This document shows, in pieces, positions 50,492-59,650 of a DNA stretch of 64,000 nt (position 1 is its first letter; every line of letters starts with the position of its first letter). The notes below the pieces were generated by a model. It did no database searches. It had not been told where the DNA came from and saw only the letters and a program-made list of their open reading frames with translations. Source of the stretch: QHXW01 sp035280425 (lineage in GTDB: Bacteria > Acidobacteriota > Terriglobia > Bryobacterales > Bryobacteraceae); NCBI GenBank assembly GCA_035280425.1, contig DATEFW010000025.1, forward strand, positions 186,001-250,000, in the 5' to 3' direction. The position numbers were made by a program, and so were the translations under genes.

Positions 50492-51556
50492 CTACTTAGG
50501 CGGCTGTTCTTTGGTCTGATCCTCAGGCAGGGGCTCCGGGGTATCGAATTTAATCTCCGCCTCGGCGGAGAACTTCCGGTACAGGCGGTATTCGGTGTCG
50601 TTTTTGGTGAGGTACTTATCATGCCGCATGCGCATTTCGGATTTAAGCGGCAGAAGAAACTCGCGGCCGGAGATGTTTACATAACCATAATCGAGCACCT
50701 GGCTCGCTCCCTGGACGGGGAAGGAGGGCGGAATCTCCGTGGCCTCCATGGTGATGCGCAAGACCGCGTGCGTGTTCTTATCGACGTAGATCAGCCCGCG
50801 GTAGCCGGTGATGATTCTCAGCGAGCGCTCCCACAGAATGCTCCACTGCGAATTGGCGCTCGAAACGCGATAGGAGAATACATACGTTCGGTTGCCGCGA
50901 AGCGTCGCCCAATGATCGAATTCAATCAGAGCGTCGGCCTTGCGGTCGAGCGTCTCCCGCAAGAGGCTGCCGAATTCCCCGGCGGCGCTGGCGCCGCTTA
51001 GCGCCTCGTACGGCAGATCGACGTATTGATTATTCACCATCACCAGCTTGTAATTTTCTTTTTGCTCGAAGTAGGTGAGGCGGGCAGTATATGAGTCCTC
51101 CGAATGCCACAACTCGAGACCCGAAGGATCGACGTACCGCCGTGTGACTTGCACGCAGATAAAATCGGGCAGCGATTTGGAATAATTCATCGCGTAATCG
51201 CGCATTTGGGAAATTACGGCCTGCTGTTCTTCGGGTGAAGGCGGAGGAATGACCGGAGGCGGAGGCTTTGGGGCCTTGGGCTGGGGTTTGGGGAGCGAAG
51301 CCGATTCGGCAGCAAGTTCGTTAAGAGCCTCAACGGTTTTGGGTCCGGCGCCTTCGCCCTGCAGTTCCTCGACAGTTCGCTCGTCCAGCCGCTCGGTCAG
51401 CTTCAGCTTGGCTACGTAACTTGCGACCTGCTTGTCCGGCTGTTTCAACTGGATGGCAGAACGAATGAACGAGAGAAGCTGATCGACTGTCAGAGCCTGC
51501 CCGGCCAAAGCGCAGGCCGCAATGAGAAATGCGCCTAGGACGAGACGGACCCGCAT
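50492..51556 (-). CDS. Secreted protein of unknown family
   Basis: 354 residues with a signal peptide (MRVRLVLGAFLIAACALAGQA). The first 60 mature residues are helical (LTVDQLLSFIRSAIQLKQPDKQVASYVAKLKLTERLDERTVEELQG), followed by a proline-rich linker (PKPQPKAPKPPPPVIPPPSP). The rest is beta-rich with conserved aromatic positions (MNYSKSLPDFICVQVTRRYVDP, RGNRTYVFSYRVSS, REFLLPLKSEMRM). I have the impression that similar proteins are common in Acidobacteriota, but no function is known to me. Its gene is separated from the SGNH hydrolase by 130 bp, on the same strand. Confidence 0.65.
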   Translation of the reverse strand: MRVRLVLGAFLIAACALAGQALTVDQLLSFIRSAIQLKQPDKQVASYVAKLKLTERLDERTVEELQGEGAGPKTVEALNELAAESASLPKPQPKAPKPPPPVIPPPSPEEQQAVISQMRDYAMNYSKSLPDFICVQVTRRYVDPSGLELWHSEDSYTARLTYFEQKENYKLVMVNNQYVDLPYEALSGASAAGEFGSLLRETLDRKADALIEFDHWATLRGNRTYVFSYRVSSANSQWSILWERSLRIITGYRGLIYVDKNTHAVLRITMEATEIPPSFPVQGASQVLDYGYVNISGREFLLPLKSEMRMRHDKYLTKNDTEYRLYRKFSAEAEIKFDTPEPLPEDQTKEQPPK

Positions 51557-51686
51557 ACCCTTTTATTTTCTCACGCGGCTATATTCCGGTTGATGACGCG
51601 GAAGCCCTCCCGGTTGCTCTGCCTCCAGGAATTGACCGGTTCCAGGCCACATCTTATAGCCGAAATACGTTATTCAAAACGTCCCG

Positions 51687-52787
51687 TCACAGGCGTCGGC
51701 CCTTCTTTTTCTTGACCTGGCCCGCGAGGGCCCGGTCAATGGCGTTGAGTGCGATAGGCGCCATGATCCGGTAGCCTTTTCCGTTGGGATGCAGCCCGTC
51801 GTCGGCCAAATCGGCCTGCAAATAACCGGCGGAATCCACCATCGAAGAAAAATAATCCACGTAAACGTAGCCTCGCTGCGAACAAAACTGCCGCAGCCAC
51901 GCGTTCAGCGCCACGATAGTGGATGGCGGCCGGTTGCGCGTCATCTCAAAGCGCGGGTTGACGTTCTTGTGGTAATCGCTGACCGGCAGAATGGAGGCGA
52001 ATAGCGGCCGAATCTGGTTGAAGTCGGCGAGATCGGCAATCATGACGAGATTGTTCTTTATGGCCGACACCGGCACGCCGCGGGCGATATCGTTGGTGCC
52101 CGCCAGCACGATTACGGCTTTCGGCTTTAAATCGATCACGTCCGCCATCATGCGGCCCAGCATCTCGCCGGTGATCTGGCCGCTGATGCCGCGATTCACA
52201 AAATCTTTGCCGCTGAAGTATTCTTCCAGATGCCAGCCGTCGGTGATCGAATCGCCGAGAAAGACGACGCGCGGATTCTGAGAAGAAGGCGGTCCCAGTT
52301 GCTTATCGGCCTCGGCATAGCGCTTCAGGTTGTCACGGTCGGCGTTGCGGATCTGAAGCTGCGTCCATTCAAGCAGAGCCTGAAAATCGACATCCATGCG
52401 CGCCATGGCGTCGCGAAGTTCGGCGAGTTGCTTAAGCCCCTGATCGGCGAAGGGATACTGCTTGGGCAGAGCATCGGCAAGGGCCAGGTAAGCACGCACG
52501 TTGGACATCAGAAGATTGATCTCGCCGGCATTCCGTGCGGAACTGGCATCGATGTTGGCCATGGCCTGGCGGACGTTTTCCATAAGCGGCGCCGCGGCCC
52601 GGAGCATGCCGGGCATCGCCAGCGTGGTCGATTCCATCAACTGCGAGATACGCCTCAAAAGCGCGACGGCATCGCGGTCAGGAAGTAACGCGCTGGCGGA
52701 CGAGGCGTTTGTGCGAACCGGCTGGGCTTGGGGAAAAACGGTGGGTGCGGCTATGAGCGCCGCAACCAGTAATTGTGCGCACTTCAT
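51687..52787 (-). CDS. Secreted SGNH/GDSL hydrolase
   Basis: 366 residues from MKCAQLLVAALIAAPTVFPQ, with GAAGAG upstream. The first 140 residues are helical, without recognised domain. The SGNH blocks follow: VVFLGDSITDGW (block I Ser), GISGQITGEML (Gly, block II), VLAGTNDIARG (Asn, block III), and LADDGLHPNGKGY (Asp/His, block V). The fold is that of acetylhydrolases and esterases acting on cell-wall carbohydrate or lipid. Its start overlaps the DUF3108 stop by four bases, so it is in the cstA operon. Confidence 0.88.
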   Translation of the reverse strand: MKCAQLLVAALIAAPTVFPQAQPVRTNASSASALLPDRDAVALLRRISQLMESTTLAMPGMLRAAAPLMENVRQAMANIDASSARNAGEINLLMSNVRAYLALADALPKQYPFADQGLKQLAELRDAMARMDVDFQALLEWTQLQIRNADRDNLKRYAEADKQLGPPSSQNPRVVFLGDSITDGWHLEEYFSGKDFVNRGISGQITGEMLGRMMADVIDLKPKAVIVLAGTNDIARGVPVSAIKNNLVMIADLADFNQIRPLFASILPVSDYHKNVNPRFEMTRNRPPSTIVALNAWLRQFCSQRGYVYVDYFSSMVDSAGYLQADLADDGLHPNGKGYRIMAPIALNAIDRALAGQVKKKKGRRL

Positions 52788-53569
52788 GTTTTCTCTTCCT
52801 TCTCCAATTGAGCGGTAATGGTCCCTATGGCGAACTGAAGGCGAACCTGGATCCGAATGGGCACCTTGCGCTGGTCGTCTGTAAGCCAAACGTACAGGTG
52901 ACCGTCGCGTCTGTAGAGCACGTTATTGAACAGGTAGGCTTCGTACTTGACGGTTTTAAAAGTGCCGGCCGGCACTTTGATCTCTTCGCGCCGCTGCGCT
53001 TCGACCTTGGCCGACACACTTTTCTTGCCGTCGCTCACCGATACTTCGATCGAGTGTCCCGGATCCAGGTTGAGTGTGCGAAGAAAAAACAGGCTGCCGA
53101 TCACGTCGTGCACGCATCGCGGAATCTCGGATTCCTTGGCCAGCGCGACATTGTGCTTCACCAGATCGCGCTCGAGATAATGCGCCTTTCTGGCGCCGGC
53201 ATCATAGTGGACGGAGGTCTCACGCTGCCGGCTGCCTTCGTGCGCATTGAGGTGAGTATCCTGAGCGCAAAGATCGGGCGTTAGATCGGCAGTGTAATCG
53301 TCGAAGACCTTGTAGAGTTTGGAAACCAAGCCGGTGGATTCCAAATGCAATTTGACCTCCCAGCCTGGATGCGAGGGCTGTGAATTCAAGTTCCAGGTCA
53401 GTTTGGCTTTGCCGGCATCGATGAGTCTCCACTCGACGGTGTAATTGAGGCCCTCTTTGTGCGGGAGCACGCCGGCATTGTGCGCGGCGCTGGTTTGGAA
53501 GGACTGTGCCGGAATTGAAAGCAGCACTACCAGAGCCAGCGCGTGCCGGGTGTCTAACCGGGCAGGCAT
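52784..53569 (-). CDS. Exported DUF3108-family protein
   Basis: 261 residues from MPARLDTRHALALVVLLSIPAQS, a signal peptide. An upstream in-frame extension to 53773 lacks start signals. The beta-rich mature protein has GLNYTVEWRLIDAGKAKLTWNLN, then GLVSKLYKVFDDYTADLTPDL, the SVHYDAGARKAHY region and LYRRDGHLYVWLTDDQRKVPIRIQVRLQFAIGTITAQLE, matching DUF3108 family order. Function is unknown, possibly an outer-membrane-facing lipid-binding barrel. It sits 55 bp after ybdD and overlaps the SGNH start. Confidence 0.8.
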   Translation of the reverse strand: MPARLDTRHALALVVLLSIPAQSFQTSAAHNAGVLPHKEGLNYTVEWRLIDAGKAKLTWNLNSQPSHPGWEVKLHLESTGLVSKLYKVFDDYTADLTPDLCAQDTHLNAHEGSRQRETSVHYDAGARKAHYLERDLVKHNVALAKESEIPRCVHDVIGSLFFLRTLNLDPGHSIEVSVSDGKKSVSAKVEAQRREEIKVPAGTFKTVKYEAYLFNNVLYRRDGHLYVWLTDDQRKVPIRIQVRLQFAIGTITAQLEKEEKT

Positions 53570-53624
53570 GAACTCGTCAGTGTACCGCAGCGGGGCAAGG
53601 ACATCGGTGCCGCGGAGCCGAAAG

Positions 53625-53801
53625 TCAGCAGCATTTGGCCCGCAAATATCTGGCTCGCAGCCGTTGGTCGGAGAATTTGCGCCATTGTTCACCGGAATGC
53701 GCGACGTGATGGACGATGAGATAGCGCTGGTAGGCATTTTCGTCCGACAGCTCCCGCAGCAGGCCGATCCCAAGGCGCAGAAGCGTGCGCAGAAACCTCA
53801 T
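53625..53801 (-). CDS. YbdD/YjiX-type small protein, partner of CstA
   Basis: 58 residues (MRFLRTLLRLGIGLLRELSDENAYQRYLIVHHVAHSG...RARYLRAKCC). DENAYQRYL near the N-terminus and the C-terminal Cys-Cys are typical of YbdD/YjiX proteins encoded beside cstA. Its ATG overlaps the cstA stop (ATGA), so translation is coupled. Some family members are required for pyruvate uptake with their CstA/BtsT partner. It is too short for many gene finders. Confidence 0.88.
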   Translation of the reverse strand: MRFLRTLLRLGIGLLRELSDENAYQRYLIVHHVAHSGEQWRKFSDQRLRARYLRAKCC

Positions 53802-55864
53802 ACTTCCTCCGGCCTGAGGCGGGAAATTACGAAGGGCGCCTCCAACACTTGAGCCGAGCGTGTGCCGCGCAGGATCCCGGTCCAGATGCGCACGGAATCG
53901 GCCAGAATCACGGCGACTAATATCAGGAAGATTCCACAAACCGCGGCATCCAGGCGCGCGTTGAAAATCAACGTTCTGGTCTCTCCTACCTTAGCGGCGG
54001 CGACGGCTCCCGAAAGCAGAGCCCGTTCGAGCTGGTCCGCCTGCGCCAGAAAACCGATGCGGGGCACGGCCGAAAAAATCTTCTGCCAGGCAGCTGCGAA
54101 CGTGACGATGACAAGCCAGGAGAGCGGAAGTCCAGTGATCCAGAGATAGCGCGCCCCATGCATCTTGACCAGAATGGTGGTAGCCACGCACAGAGCAATG
54201 GCAGCCAGCAGCTGGTTCGCGATACCGAACAGCGGCCAAAGGGAGTTGATGCCGCCCAGCGGATCGCGCACACCCTGGTAGAGAAAATAGCCCCATGCCA
54301 GGACGATGGCGCCCGAGGTCGCGATCACCCCCGGCATCCAGCTCGTACGGCCGAGCGACGGGTGCGCATGGCCGAGAAGATCCTGGAGCATGAAACGGCC
54401 GACACGCGTTCCGGCATCGATAATGGTCAGGATAAACAGCGCCTCAAACATGATGGCGAAGTGGTACCAGAAGCCGATCACCGCCTGGCCGCCGCCGGAG
54501 CGGGCGAAAATATGCGCCATGCCGAGCGCGAGCGATGGAGCGCCGCCCGTGCGGTAAAACAGCGTCTGCTCGCCGACGCCGCGGGCGAGATCCTGCATCT
54601 CGGACAAACCCACCGGAAAACCCCAGGAAGTGATCGTGGCCACCGCGGCCGCGGGCGTGGCGCCCACGATGCCCGCCGGAGAATTGACCGCGAAGTAGAC
54701 GCCCGGGCGCATGACGCATGCGGCGATCATGGCCATTACCGCAACGAAGCTTTCGAGCAGCATCGAGCCATATCCCACCGGCCAGGTATGCCATTCTTTG
54801 GTGATCATTTTAGGCGTCGTGCCGGAAGAGATCAGTGAATGAAATCCAGAGACTGCGCCGCAGGCGATGGTAATGAAGCAGAACGGAAAGATTTTCCCGG
54901 CGAAGATCGGCCCGCTTCCATCGGTGAAGCGCGTGAAGGCCGGCAGTTCGAGTTCCGGCCGGACGAATAGGATGCCAACAGCCAGCAGAAATATGACTCC
55001 CAGCTTGACGAAGGTGCTCAAGTAATCGCGTGGCGCGAGCAGGAGCCAGACGGGCAGCGCGCTGGCCAGGAATCCGTAAATGATAATCGCGACCGCGAGC
55101 GCCACCGAAGAAAGTGTGAACACCGGCGCCCACGATGGCGACTGCGAGATCCACTGGCCGCCGAAAATACCGGCGATCACCAAAACAAAACCCAGAGCCG
55201 AACATTCCAGAACCTTGCCAGGCCGCCAGTAGCGCAGGTACAGGCCCATTACGATAGCGATGGGCATGGTAGCCGCGATGGTAAACGTTCCCCACGGACT
55301 GCCCGCCAGCGCATTCACGACGACCAGGGCAACGACGGCAAGCAGGATGATCATGATGAGCAGCACCGTCAGCAGCGCGACGAAGCCACCCAATTTGCCG
55401 ATTTCCTCGCGCGCCATCTGGCCGAGCGATTTGCCATCGCGGCGCATGGAGGCGAACAGAATGACGAAATCCTGCACGGCGCCGCCGATGACCGCCCCGA
55501 TAATGATCCACAACGTGCCCGGCAGATAGCCGAATTGCGCGGCCAGCACGGGTCCTACCAGGGGTCCTGGACCGGCAATGGCGGCGAAGTGGTGGCCGAA
55601 CAAAATCCACTTATTGGTCGGCTCGAAGTCGTGGCCGTTGCGCAGCCGCTCCGCGGGTGTCGCGCGTTCGTTGTTGAGCGCCATCACGCGTGCGGCGATG
55701 AATTTAGCGTAGAAACGGAACCCGACGGCGTAAGTCGACGCCGCGGCCAGCACCAGCCAGATGCTGTTGATGTGCTCGCCGCGAGAAAGGGCGATGGCGC
55801 CAAGGCAAATTGCGGCGGCTACTGCGATCGCGGCCCAAAGGACATGGCCGAGAAGCTTTTTCAT
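53798..55864 (-). CDS. cstA: Carbon starvation protein CstA (pyruvate/peptide transporter)
   Basis: 688 residues with many membrane helices (about 16). Landmarks: the N-terminal RVMALNNERATPAERLRNGHDFEPTNKWILFGHHFAAIAGPGPLVGPVLAAQFGYLPGTLWIIIGAVIGGAVQDF, which is the CstA signature region, and later FCFITIACGAVSGFHSLISSGTTPKMI. It ends LRPEEV, overlapping ybdD. Close relatives import pyruvate or peptides under carbon starvation. The organism's choice between CstA and BtsT activity cannot be told from sequence. It is preceded by two small genes at 16- and 19-bp spacing. Confidence 0.95.
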   Translation of the reverse strand: MKKLLGHVLWAAIAVAAAICLGAIALSRGEHINSIWLVLAAASTYAVGFRFYAKFIAARVMALNNERATPAERLRNGHDFEPTNKWILFGHHFAAIAGPGPLVGPVLAAQFGYLPGTLWIIIGAVIGGAVQDFVILFASMRRDGKSLGQMAREEIGKLGGFVALLTVLLIMIILLAVVALVVVNALAGSPWGTFTIAATMPIAIVMGLYLRYWRPGKVLECSALGFVLVIAGIFGGQWISQSPSWAPVFTLSSVALAVAIIIYGFLASALPVWLLLAPRDYLSTFVKLGVIFLLAVGILFVRPELELPAFTRFTDGSGPIFAGKIFPFCFITIACGAVSGFHSLISSGTTPKMITKEWHTWPVGYGSMLLESFVAVMAMIAACVMRPGVYFAVNSPAGIVGATPAAAVATITSWGFPVGLSEMQDLARGVGEQTLFYRTGGAPSLALGMAHIFARSGGGQAVIGFWYHFAIMFEALFILTIIDAGTRVGRFMLQDLLGHAHPSLGRTSWMPGVIATSGAIVLAWGYFLYQGVRDPLGGINSLWPLFGIANQLLAAIALCVATTILVKMHGARYLWITGLPLSWLVIVTFAAAWQKIFSAVPRIGFLAQADQLERALLSGAVAAAKVGETRTLIFNARLDAAVCGIFLILVAVILADSVRIWTGILRGTRSAQVLEAPFVISRLRPEEV

Positions 55865-55880
55865 CGATCGCCGCCGAAGG

Positions 55881-56657
55881 TCAGAATTTCTTTAACCCCC
55901 GCAGCGTAGACTGCGTGTCACCACCGGTGCGGAGAGTGATCCACGCGATGGGATTCCAATTCTGGTCCATCGTGCCGATATAACGCGTATTATTGCGGCT
56001 GTCACCCATCAGAATCACCGTGTAGGCGCGCTGCGGATAGGACAGGCTGCGAAATTGAATGGCGCCGGTTTCGCTCTGCCAACGGTCTTCCGTGGGTGTG
56101 CCTAATTTGTGGATCACACCCCAGTAATCGTCCTCATGCGTAAGCTGGAGATAGAGCTGGTCGCGCGCCACATAGCTGCTGCGGGGGCGAAGCACTCCTT
56201 CCCGCAGAACATTCACGGCGACAAAGCTCGCCACCACGCCGACCAGCATGGTGAAACCCACCAGCTTTCCAATGCGCGTATCGGTGATCGACTCGGTTCG
56301 AATGCCGATCACCGGTGCAGGTGAATCCGTTGCCGGGACCGCGCTGCGTGGACGCTCCCCCACTGCCAGGGGCATCTCGATGACCCGCCTTTGGTGCGGC
56401 CACACGGCGCCGGCCTTATATTCGAGCTCCTTTGCGAGGCCCACAATCACGACCGGATCTTCAATCTGCGATACCTCCCCCATGAATCGCCGCGGGATCC
56501 AAAGCTCCAGCCCTGTACGCGAATTGACCACGAGAATTTCCGACCAAGTGCCGCGGCGAAGAAACCACTCGTTGGATTCGACATTAACGATGGGTGGATA
56601 GAAAGAGAATGGCCGGTTGCCGAGCTGCTCTAAAGCCGAAATCGGTGGCAGGGACAT
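55881..56657 (-). CDS. Membrane protein of unknown function upstream of cstA
   Basis: 258 residues. The N-terminal part (ISALEQLGNRPFSFYPPIVNVESNEWFLRRGTWSEILVVN) is soluble and contains EWFLRRG with the surrounding aromatic pattern. One membrane helix lies near residues 130-150 (KLVGFTMLVGVVASFVAVNVL). The C-terminal 110 residues (QLYLQLTHEDDYWGVIHKLGTP...YIGTMDQNWNPIAWITL) are probably extracytoplasmic. No known family recognised. Gap to cstA 16 bp, so co-transcription is likely. A role in CstA regulation or assembly is inference. Confidence 0.7.
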   Translation of the reverse strand: MSLPPISALEQLGNRPFSFYPPIVNVESNEWFLRRGTWSEILVVNSRTGLELWIPRRFMGEVSQIEDPVVIVGLAKELEYKAGAVWPHQRRVIEMPLAVGERPRSAVPATDSPAPVIGIRTESITDTRIGKLVGFTMLVGVVASFVAVNVLREGVLRPRSSYVARDQLYLQLTHEDDYWGVIHKLGTPTEDRWQSETGAIQFRSLSYPQRAYTVILMGDSRNNTRYIGTMDQNWNPIAWITLRTGGDTQSTLRGLKKF

Positions 56658-56676
56658 GCGCCGTTTTTATGATAGC

Positions 56677-57102
56677 TCAGTCGATCCCGAGCTTCGCCAG
56701 AAACGCAAGCATGTCGGTGGCGGCTACCGAAACGGTCTCCCGCATCGCGGCGGGCGTCTCCCGCTCATCGAACGCCTGGAATAACGCCAACTTTGCGACA
56801 GCATACCGCTCGGTGGCGCTCAAATCTCTGCCGCGCTGATTCCGCCAGCTGGCGAGCGCTTCATCGGTAATCGAAACGGCTACCGGCGAAGACGTCTTGC
56901 GGTCGGCGGAAACATCGAAGACAAAATCTGTTCCCCGCCCGGAGTTTGAAGGACGATGACCTTGGTAGTAATACTGGTATACGTAACCGCTTTGCGCGGA
57001 GTAAGTCTTTTGCCGACGCACTGCCGGTGCTCCAGTGAGCGGTGGTGACTTCCGGCGAAACCAGCTTGAAAACATTAAAAACTTTGTGCCCAACCGTACC
57101 AT
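56677..57102 (-). CDS. Hypothetical soluble protein, first gene of the cstA operon
   Basis: 141 residues. MFSSWFRRKS at residue 10 is an alternative start. The basic, Pro-rich N-terminus (SPPLTGAPAVRRQKTYSAQSGYVYQYYYQGHR) is followed by FVFDVSADRKTSSPVAVSITDEALASWRNQRGRDLSATERYAVAKLALFQAFDER. Tyr-rich segment YVYQYYYQG is unusual. There are no membrane helices. It lies 19 bp upstream of the membrane protein. Function unknown. Confidence 0.65.
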   Translation of the reverse strand: MVRLGTKFLMFSSWFRRKSPPLTGAPAVRRQKTYSAQSGYVYQYYYQGHRPSNSGRGTDFVFDVSADRKTSSPVAVSITDEALASWRNQRGRDLSATERYAVAKLALFQAFDERETPAAMRETVSVAATDMLAFLAKLGID

Positions 57103-57496
57103 TATCCTAGAAGATTTTCTATATTGACAACGACCAGGACCGGGCGCAGAATTTAGTCAAAGGAACCGGTAGTATGGTTTCTTGAGAGAGCATCGAGGCC
57201 GCTTGCAGTTTGGCGGCGGAGGTGAAGAAATAGAACCGGGCAAGGATGAGGGCGGTCGCGCCTGATTCTCCGGGGCAGGCAGTACGAAGAGTGACGAACG
57301 ATCGGATGAGCGTGGCGTGTAGGTGATTCGCCCGCAGATTGCGCTCTTGCGCAGAACCGATGATCGGCAACGACATTCTTCCAGCTCCGAGGAGTTGAGG
57401 TTGTCGGCCGCCCTTTTTCCATTTCTCATTTCCTTCCGCGCGGTTTGTTCCCGCCTGTAAGCCGTGTGATACTGGAGAAAGTTTTTTTCGCCACTT
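57103..57496. other. Long leader region before mqnD, with a promoter
   Basis: About 390 bp without a supported gene. Near its left end a plus-strand promoter reads TTGACA (57124-57129), 17-bp spacer, CAGAAT (57147-57152). If used, it gives mqnD a leader of about 340 nt or a separate small RNA. An 85-codon minus-strand frame (MSLPIIGSAQE...) is open here but has no other sign of being coding. Confidence 0.45.
57124..57152 (+). promoter_or_regulatory. Sigma-70-type promoter upstream of mqnD
   Basis: Perfect -35 TTGACA, 17-bp spacer, -10 CAGAAT (four of six). The start would be near 57159. It resembles the promoter at 25713-25741. Confidence 0.55.
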
Positions 57497-58333
57497 ATGC
57501 CGTTTCAGGAAATTATCACGGCGCACAGTCCGGATTCGGACGATGCGTTCATGTTTTATGGCCTCGCGACGAAGAAGGTGCGGTCTTCTTCGGTGGCTTT
57601 CAAGCACGTTCTGGAAGACATCGAATCCCTTAACCAGAAAGCAGTAGAGGGCCGCTATCACCTGACGGCCATCTCCTATCACGCATATCCACACGTAGCC
57701 GATAAGTACGTCCTGATGGCAAGCGGCTCGAGCATTGGCGACGGCTATGGGCCGATGCTGGTGGCCACACGCCCGGTGGACCCGGAAGAGATTCGCGGCA
57801 AACGGATCGCCATCCCGGGAAAGCTCACCAGTGCGTACCTGGCGCTGAAACTTTATGAGCCGGACTTCGAAGAAGTCGTCACGCCATTCGACAAGATTCT
57901 CGACGTCGTGAGCGAACGCTCGGTGGATCTTGGCCTCATTATTCACGAGGCGCAATTGACTTATCACCGTGCCGGCTTTCATCGCGTTCTCGACCTGGGC
58001 AACTGGTGGAAGACGATGTACGATCTTCCGCTTCCGCTGGGAGCCAACGCCCTTCTCCGTTCCCTGCCCGCAGACGTGCAGGCCGAATGCTGCCGCCTGA
58101 TGCGCGAAAGCATTCAATATTCGCTCGATCATCGCGACGAGGCGCTGGCTTACGCGCTGCAGTTTGCCCGCGACATGGACGCGCGATTGGCCGACAAATT
58201 CGTCGGCATGTACGTGAACCATTACACGGTCGACTGCGGGGATACCGTGCCGAAGGCCGCCCAGAAATTGCTCGATATGGGGCATGAAGCGGGCCTGATT
58301 CCAAATCGCATCGAAGTTGAGTTTGTCCGGTAG
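57497..58333 (+). CDS. mqnD: 1,4-dihydroxy-6-naphthoate synthase (futalosine menaquinone pathway)
   Basis: 278 residues. AHSPDSDDAFMFYGLATKKVRSS is the MqnD opening (periplasmic-binding-protein-like fold). The SYHAYPHVADKYVLMASGSSIGDGYGPMLVAT segment and the DLGLIIHEAQLTYHRAGFHRVLDLGNWW loop fit MqnD. It acts after cyclic de-hypoxanthine futalosine to give 1,4-dihydroxy-6-naphthoate, so this organism may make menaquinone by the futalosine route. No other mqn gene is nearby. The family includes MqnA-like proteins, but the D motif is better here. Confidence 0.9.
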   Translation: MPFQEIITAHSPDSDDAFMFYGLATKKVRSSSVAFKHVLEDIESLNQKAVEGRYHLTAISYHAYPHVADKYVLMASGSSIGDGYGPMLVATRPVDPEEIRGKRIAIPGKLTSAYLALKLYEPDFEEVVTPFDKILDVVSERSVDLGLIIHEAQLTYHRAGFHRVLDLGNWWKTMYDLPLPLGANALLRSLPADVQAECCRLMRESIQYSLDHRDEALAYALQFARDMDARLADKFVGMYVNHYTVDCGDTVPKAAQKLLDMGHEAGLIPNRIEVEFVR

Positions 58334-58372
58334 GGCACGTTCGCCCATCCGCGCCCGTGTTAATTTAAGAAC

Positions 58373-59647
58373 ATGGGTCGTGTTTTTATCCTCACAGGCG
58401 CCATTGCATTCGTAATTTTCACGGCTTCTGCCCAGGAGGCTCTTCGCGCGAAAGACGTTCGAAACCTCGCAAAACAGGGGTCGTCGGCTCTTCCCCGTCT
58501 TCAGCAAATTCTGCGAAATCCGGATCTCGACATTCGAATTGAAGCCGTGAAAGCCATCACCGAAATCGGCACCCAGGGCAGCCTGGCGCCGCTGATTCAA
58601 GCGACCGCCGATAATGACCCCGAAGTGCAGATTCGGGCTACCGACGGGCTCGTCAATTTCTACTTGCCTGGGTACGTGCAGAACGGCTTTGGCGCTTCGA
58701 TCAAGCGCGTCGGCACCAGCATCAAGGGACACTTCACCGACACCAACGACCAGGTAATCGATCCCTTTGTCACCGTGCGGCCGGACGTGATCCAGGCACT
58801 CGCGATCTTAGTGCGGAGCGGCGGGAGCATGGACGCGCGAGCGAACGGCGCACGAGCGCTCGGGATTCTGCGTGCCAGACCGGCGGTTCCGGATCTGGTA
58901 GCGGCGCTGCGCTCCAAAGATACCGAAGTGATTTATGAATCGCTAAACGCCCTGCAGAAGATCCGGGACGAATCGGCCGCTTCGGGTGTGGCCTTTCTGC
59001 TGCATGATCTCGACCAGAAGGTGCAGATTACCGCTATTGAGACGGTAGGCCTGCTGCAGAACAAGTCCTCGGTGCCGGAGCTGCTTGGCGTGCTCGAGCA
59101 CTCCCGCAATACGAAAGTAAAACGCGCGGCGCTGACTTCGCTGGCCATGCTCCCGGACGAGCAGAGCCGCCAGGTTTACACGAGGTATCTGCACGATAAA
59201 GATGAAGACCTGCGGGCCGCCGCGGCTGAGGGTTTCGCGCGGCTAAAAAACCCGGCGGATTTGCCCGTGCTCGAAAAAGCGTTCGAGGAAGAGGGGAAAA
59301 CGCCCCCCCGGCTCGCGCTGGCCTTCGCGCAGGTAATGCTAGGGAAAACCGGGATTTCCGAATTCAGCCCGTTTCAGTTATTGATCAATACTTTGGATTC
59401 AGCTTCCTGGCGTGGCGTGGCGTACGCTTACTTGATCGAACTGGCTCGCAATCCGGCGCTGCGCCCCCCGCTATATCACGCGCTAGACAACGGCACGAAG
59501 GACGAAAAGGTGTATTTGGCGCGCGTCCTGGCCCACAGCGGCGGCAAGGATTCGGTGCCTTATCTGGAAAAGCTGAGCCACGATGGCGACGACCAGGTAG
59601 CCGAGGAAGGATTGCGGGCCTTGCGCACGCTAAAGGCCCGTCTATAA
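58373..59647 (+). CDS. Secreted HEAT-repeat protein
   Basis: 424 residues with signal peptide MGRVFILTGAIAFVIFTASAQ. At least nine HEAT-like helical pairs run along the chain (LDIRIEAVKAITEIGTQGSLAPLIQA, PEVQIRATDGLVNFYLPGY, VKRAALTSLAMLPDEQ, LRAAAAEGFARLKNPADLPVLEKAF, VYLARVLAHSGGKDSVPYLEKL). Such solenoids act as scaffolds for protein contact. No catalytic motif. It stands alone, 40 bp after mqnD. Confidence 0.88.
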   Translation: MGRVFILTGAIAFVIFTASAQEALRAKDVRNLAKQGSSALPRLQQILRNPDLDIRIEAVKAITEIGTQGSLAPLIQATADNDPEVQIRATDGLVNFYLPGYVQNGFGASIKRVGTSIKGHFTDTNDQVIDPFVTVRPDVIQALAILVRSGGSMDARANGARALGILRARPAVPDLVAALRSKDTEVIYESLNALQKIRDESAASGVAFLLHDLDQKVQITAIETVGLLQNKSSVPELLGVLEHSRNTKVKRAALTSLAMLPDEQSRQVYTRYLHDKDEDLRAAAAEGFARLKNPADLPVLEKAFEEEGKTPPRLALAFAQVMLGKTGISEFSPFQLLINTLDSASWRGVAYAYLIELARNPALRPPLYHALDNGTKDEKVYLARVLAHSGGKDSVPYLEKLSHDGDDQVAEEGLRALRTLKARL

Positions 59648-59650
59648 GAA

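Noticed and set aside
57119..58732. A long minus-strand frame of 537 codons covering mqnD and its leader
   Set aside because: It is antisense to mqnD with no recognisable protein pattern; its tail (MSLPIIGSAQE...) was considered separately as a small gene but has no supporting signal.
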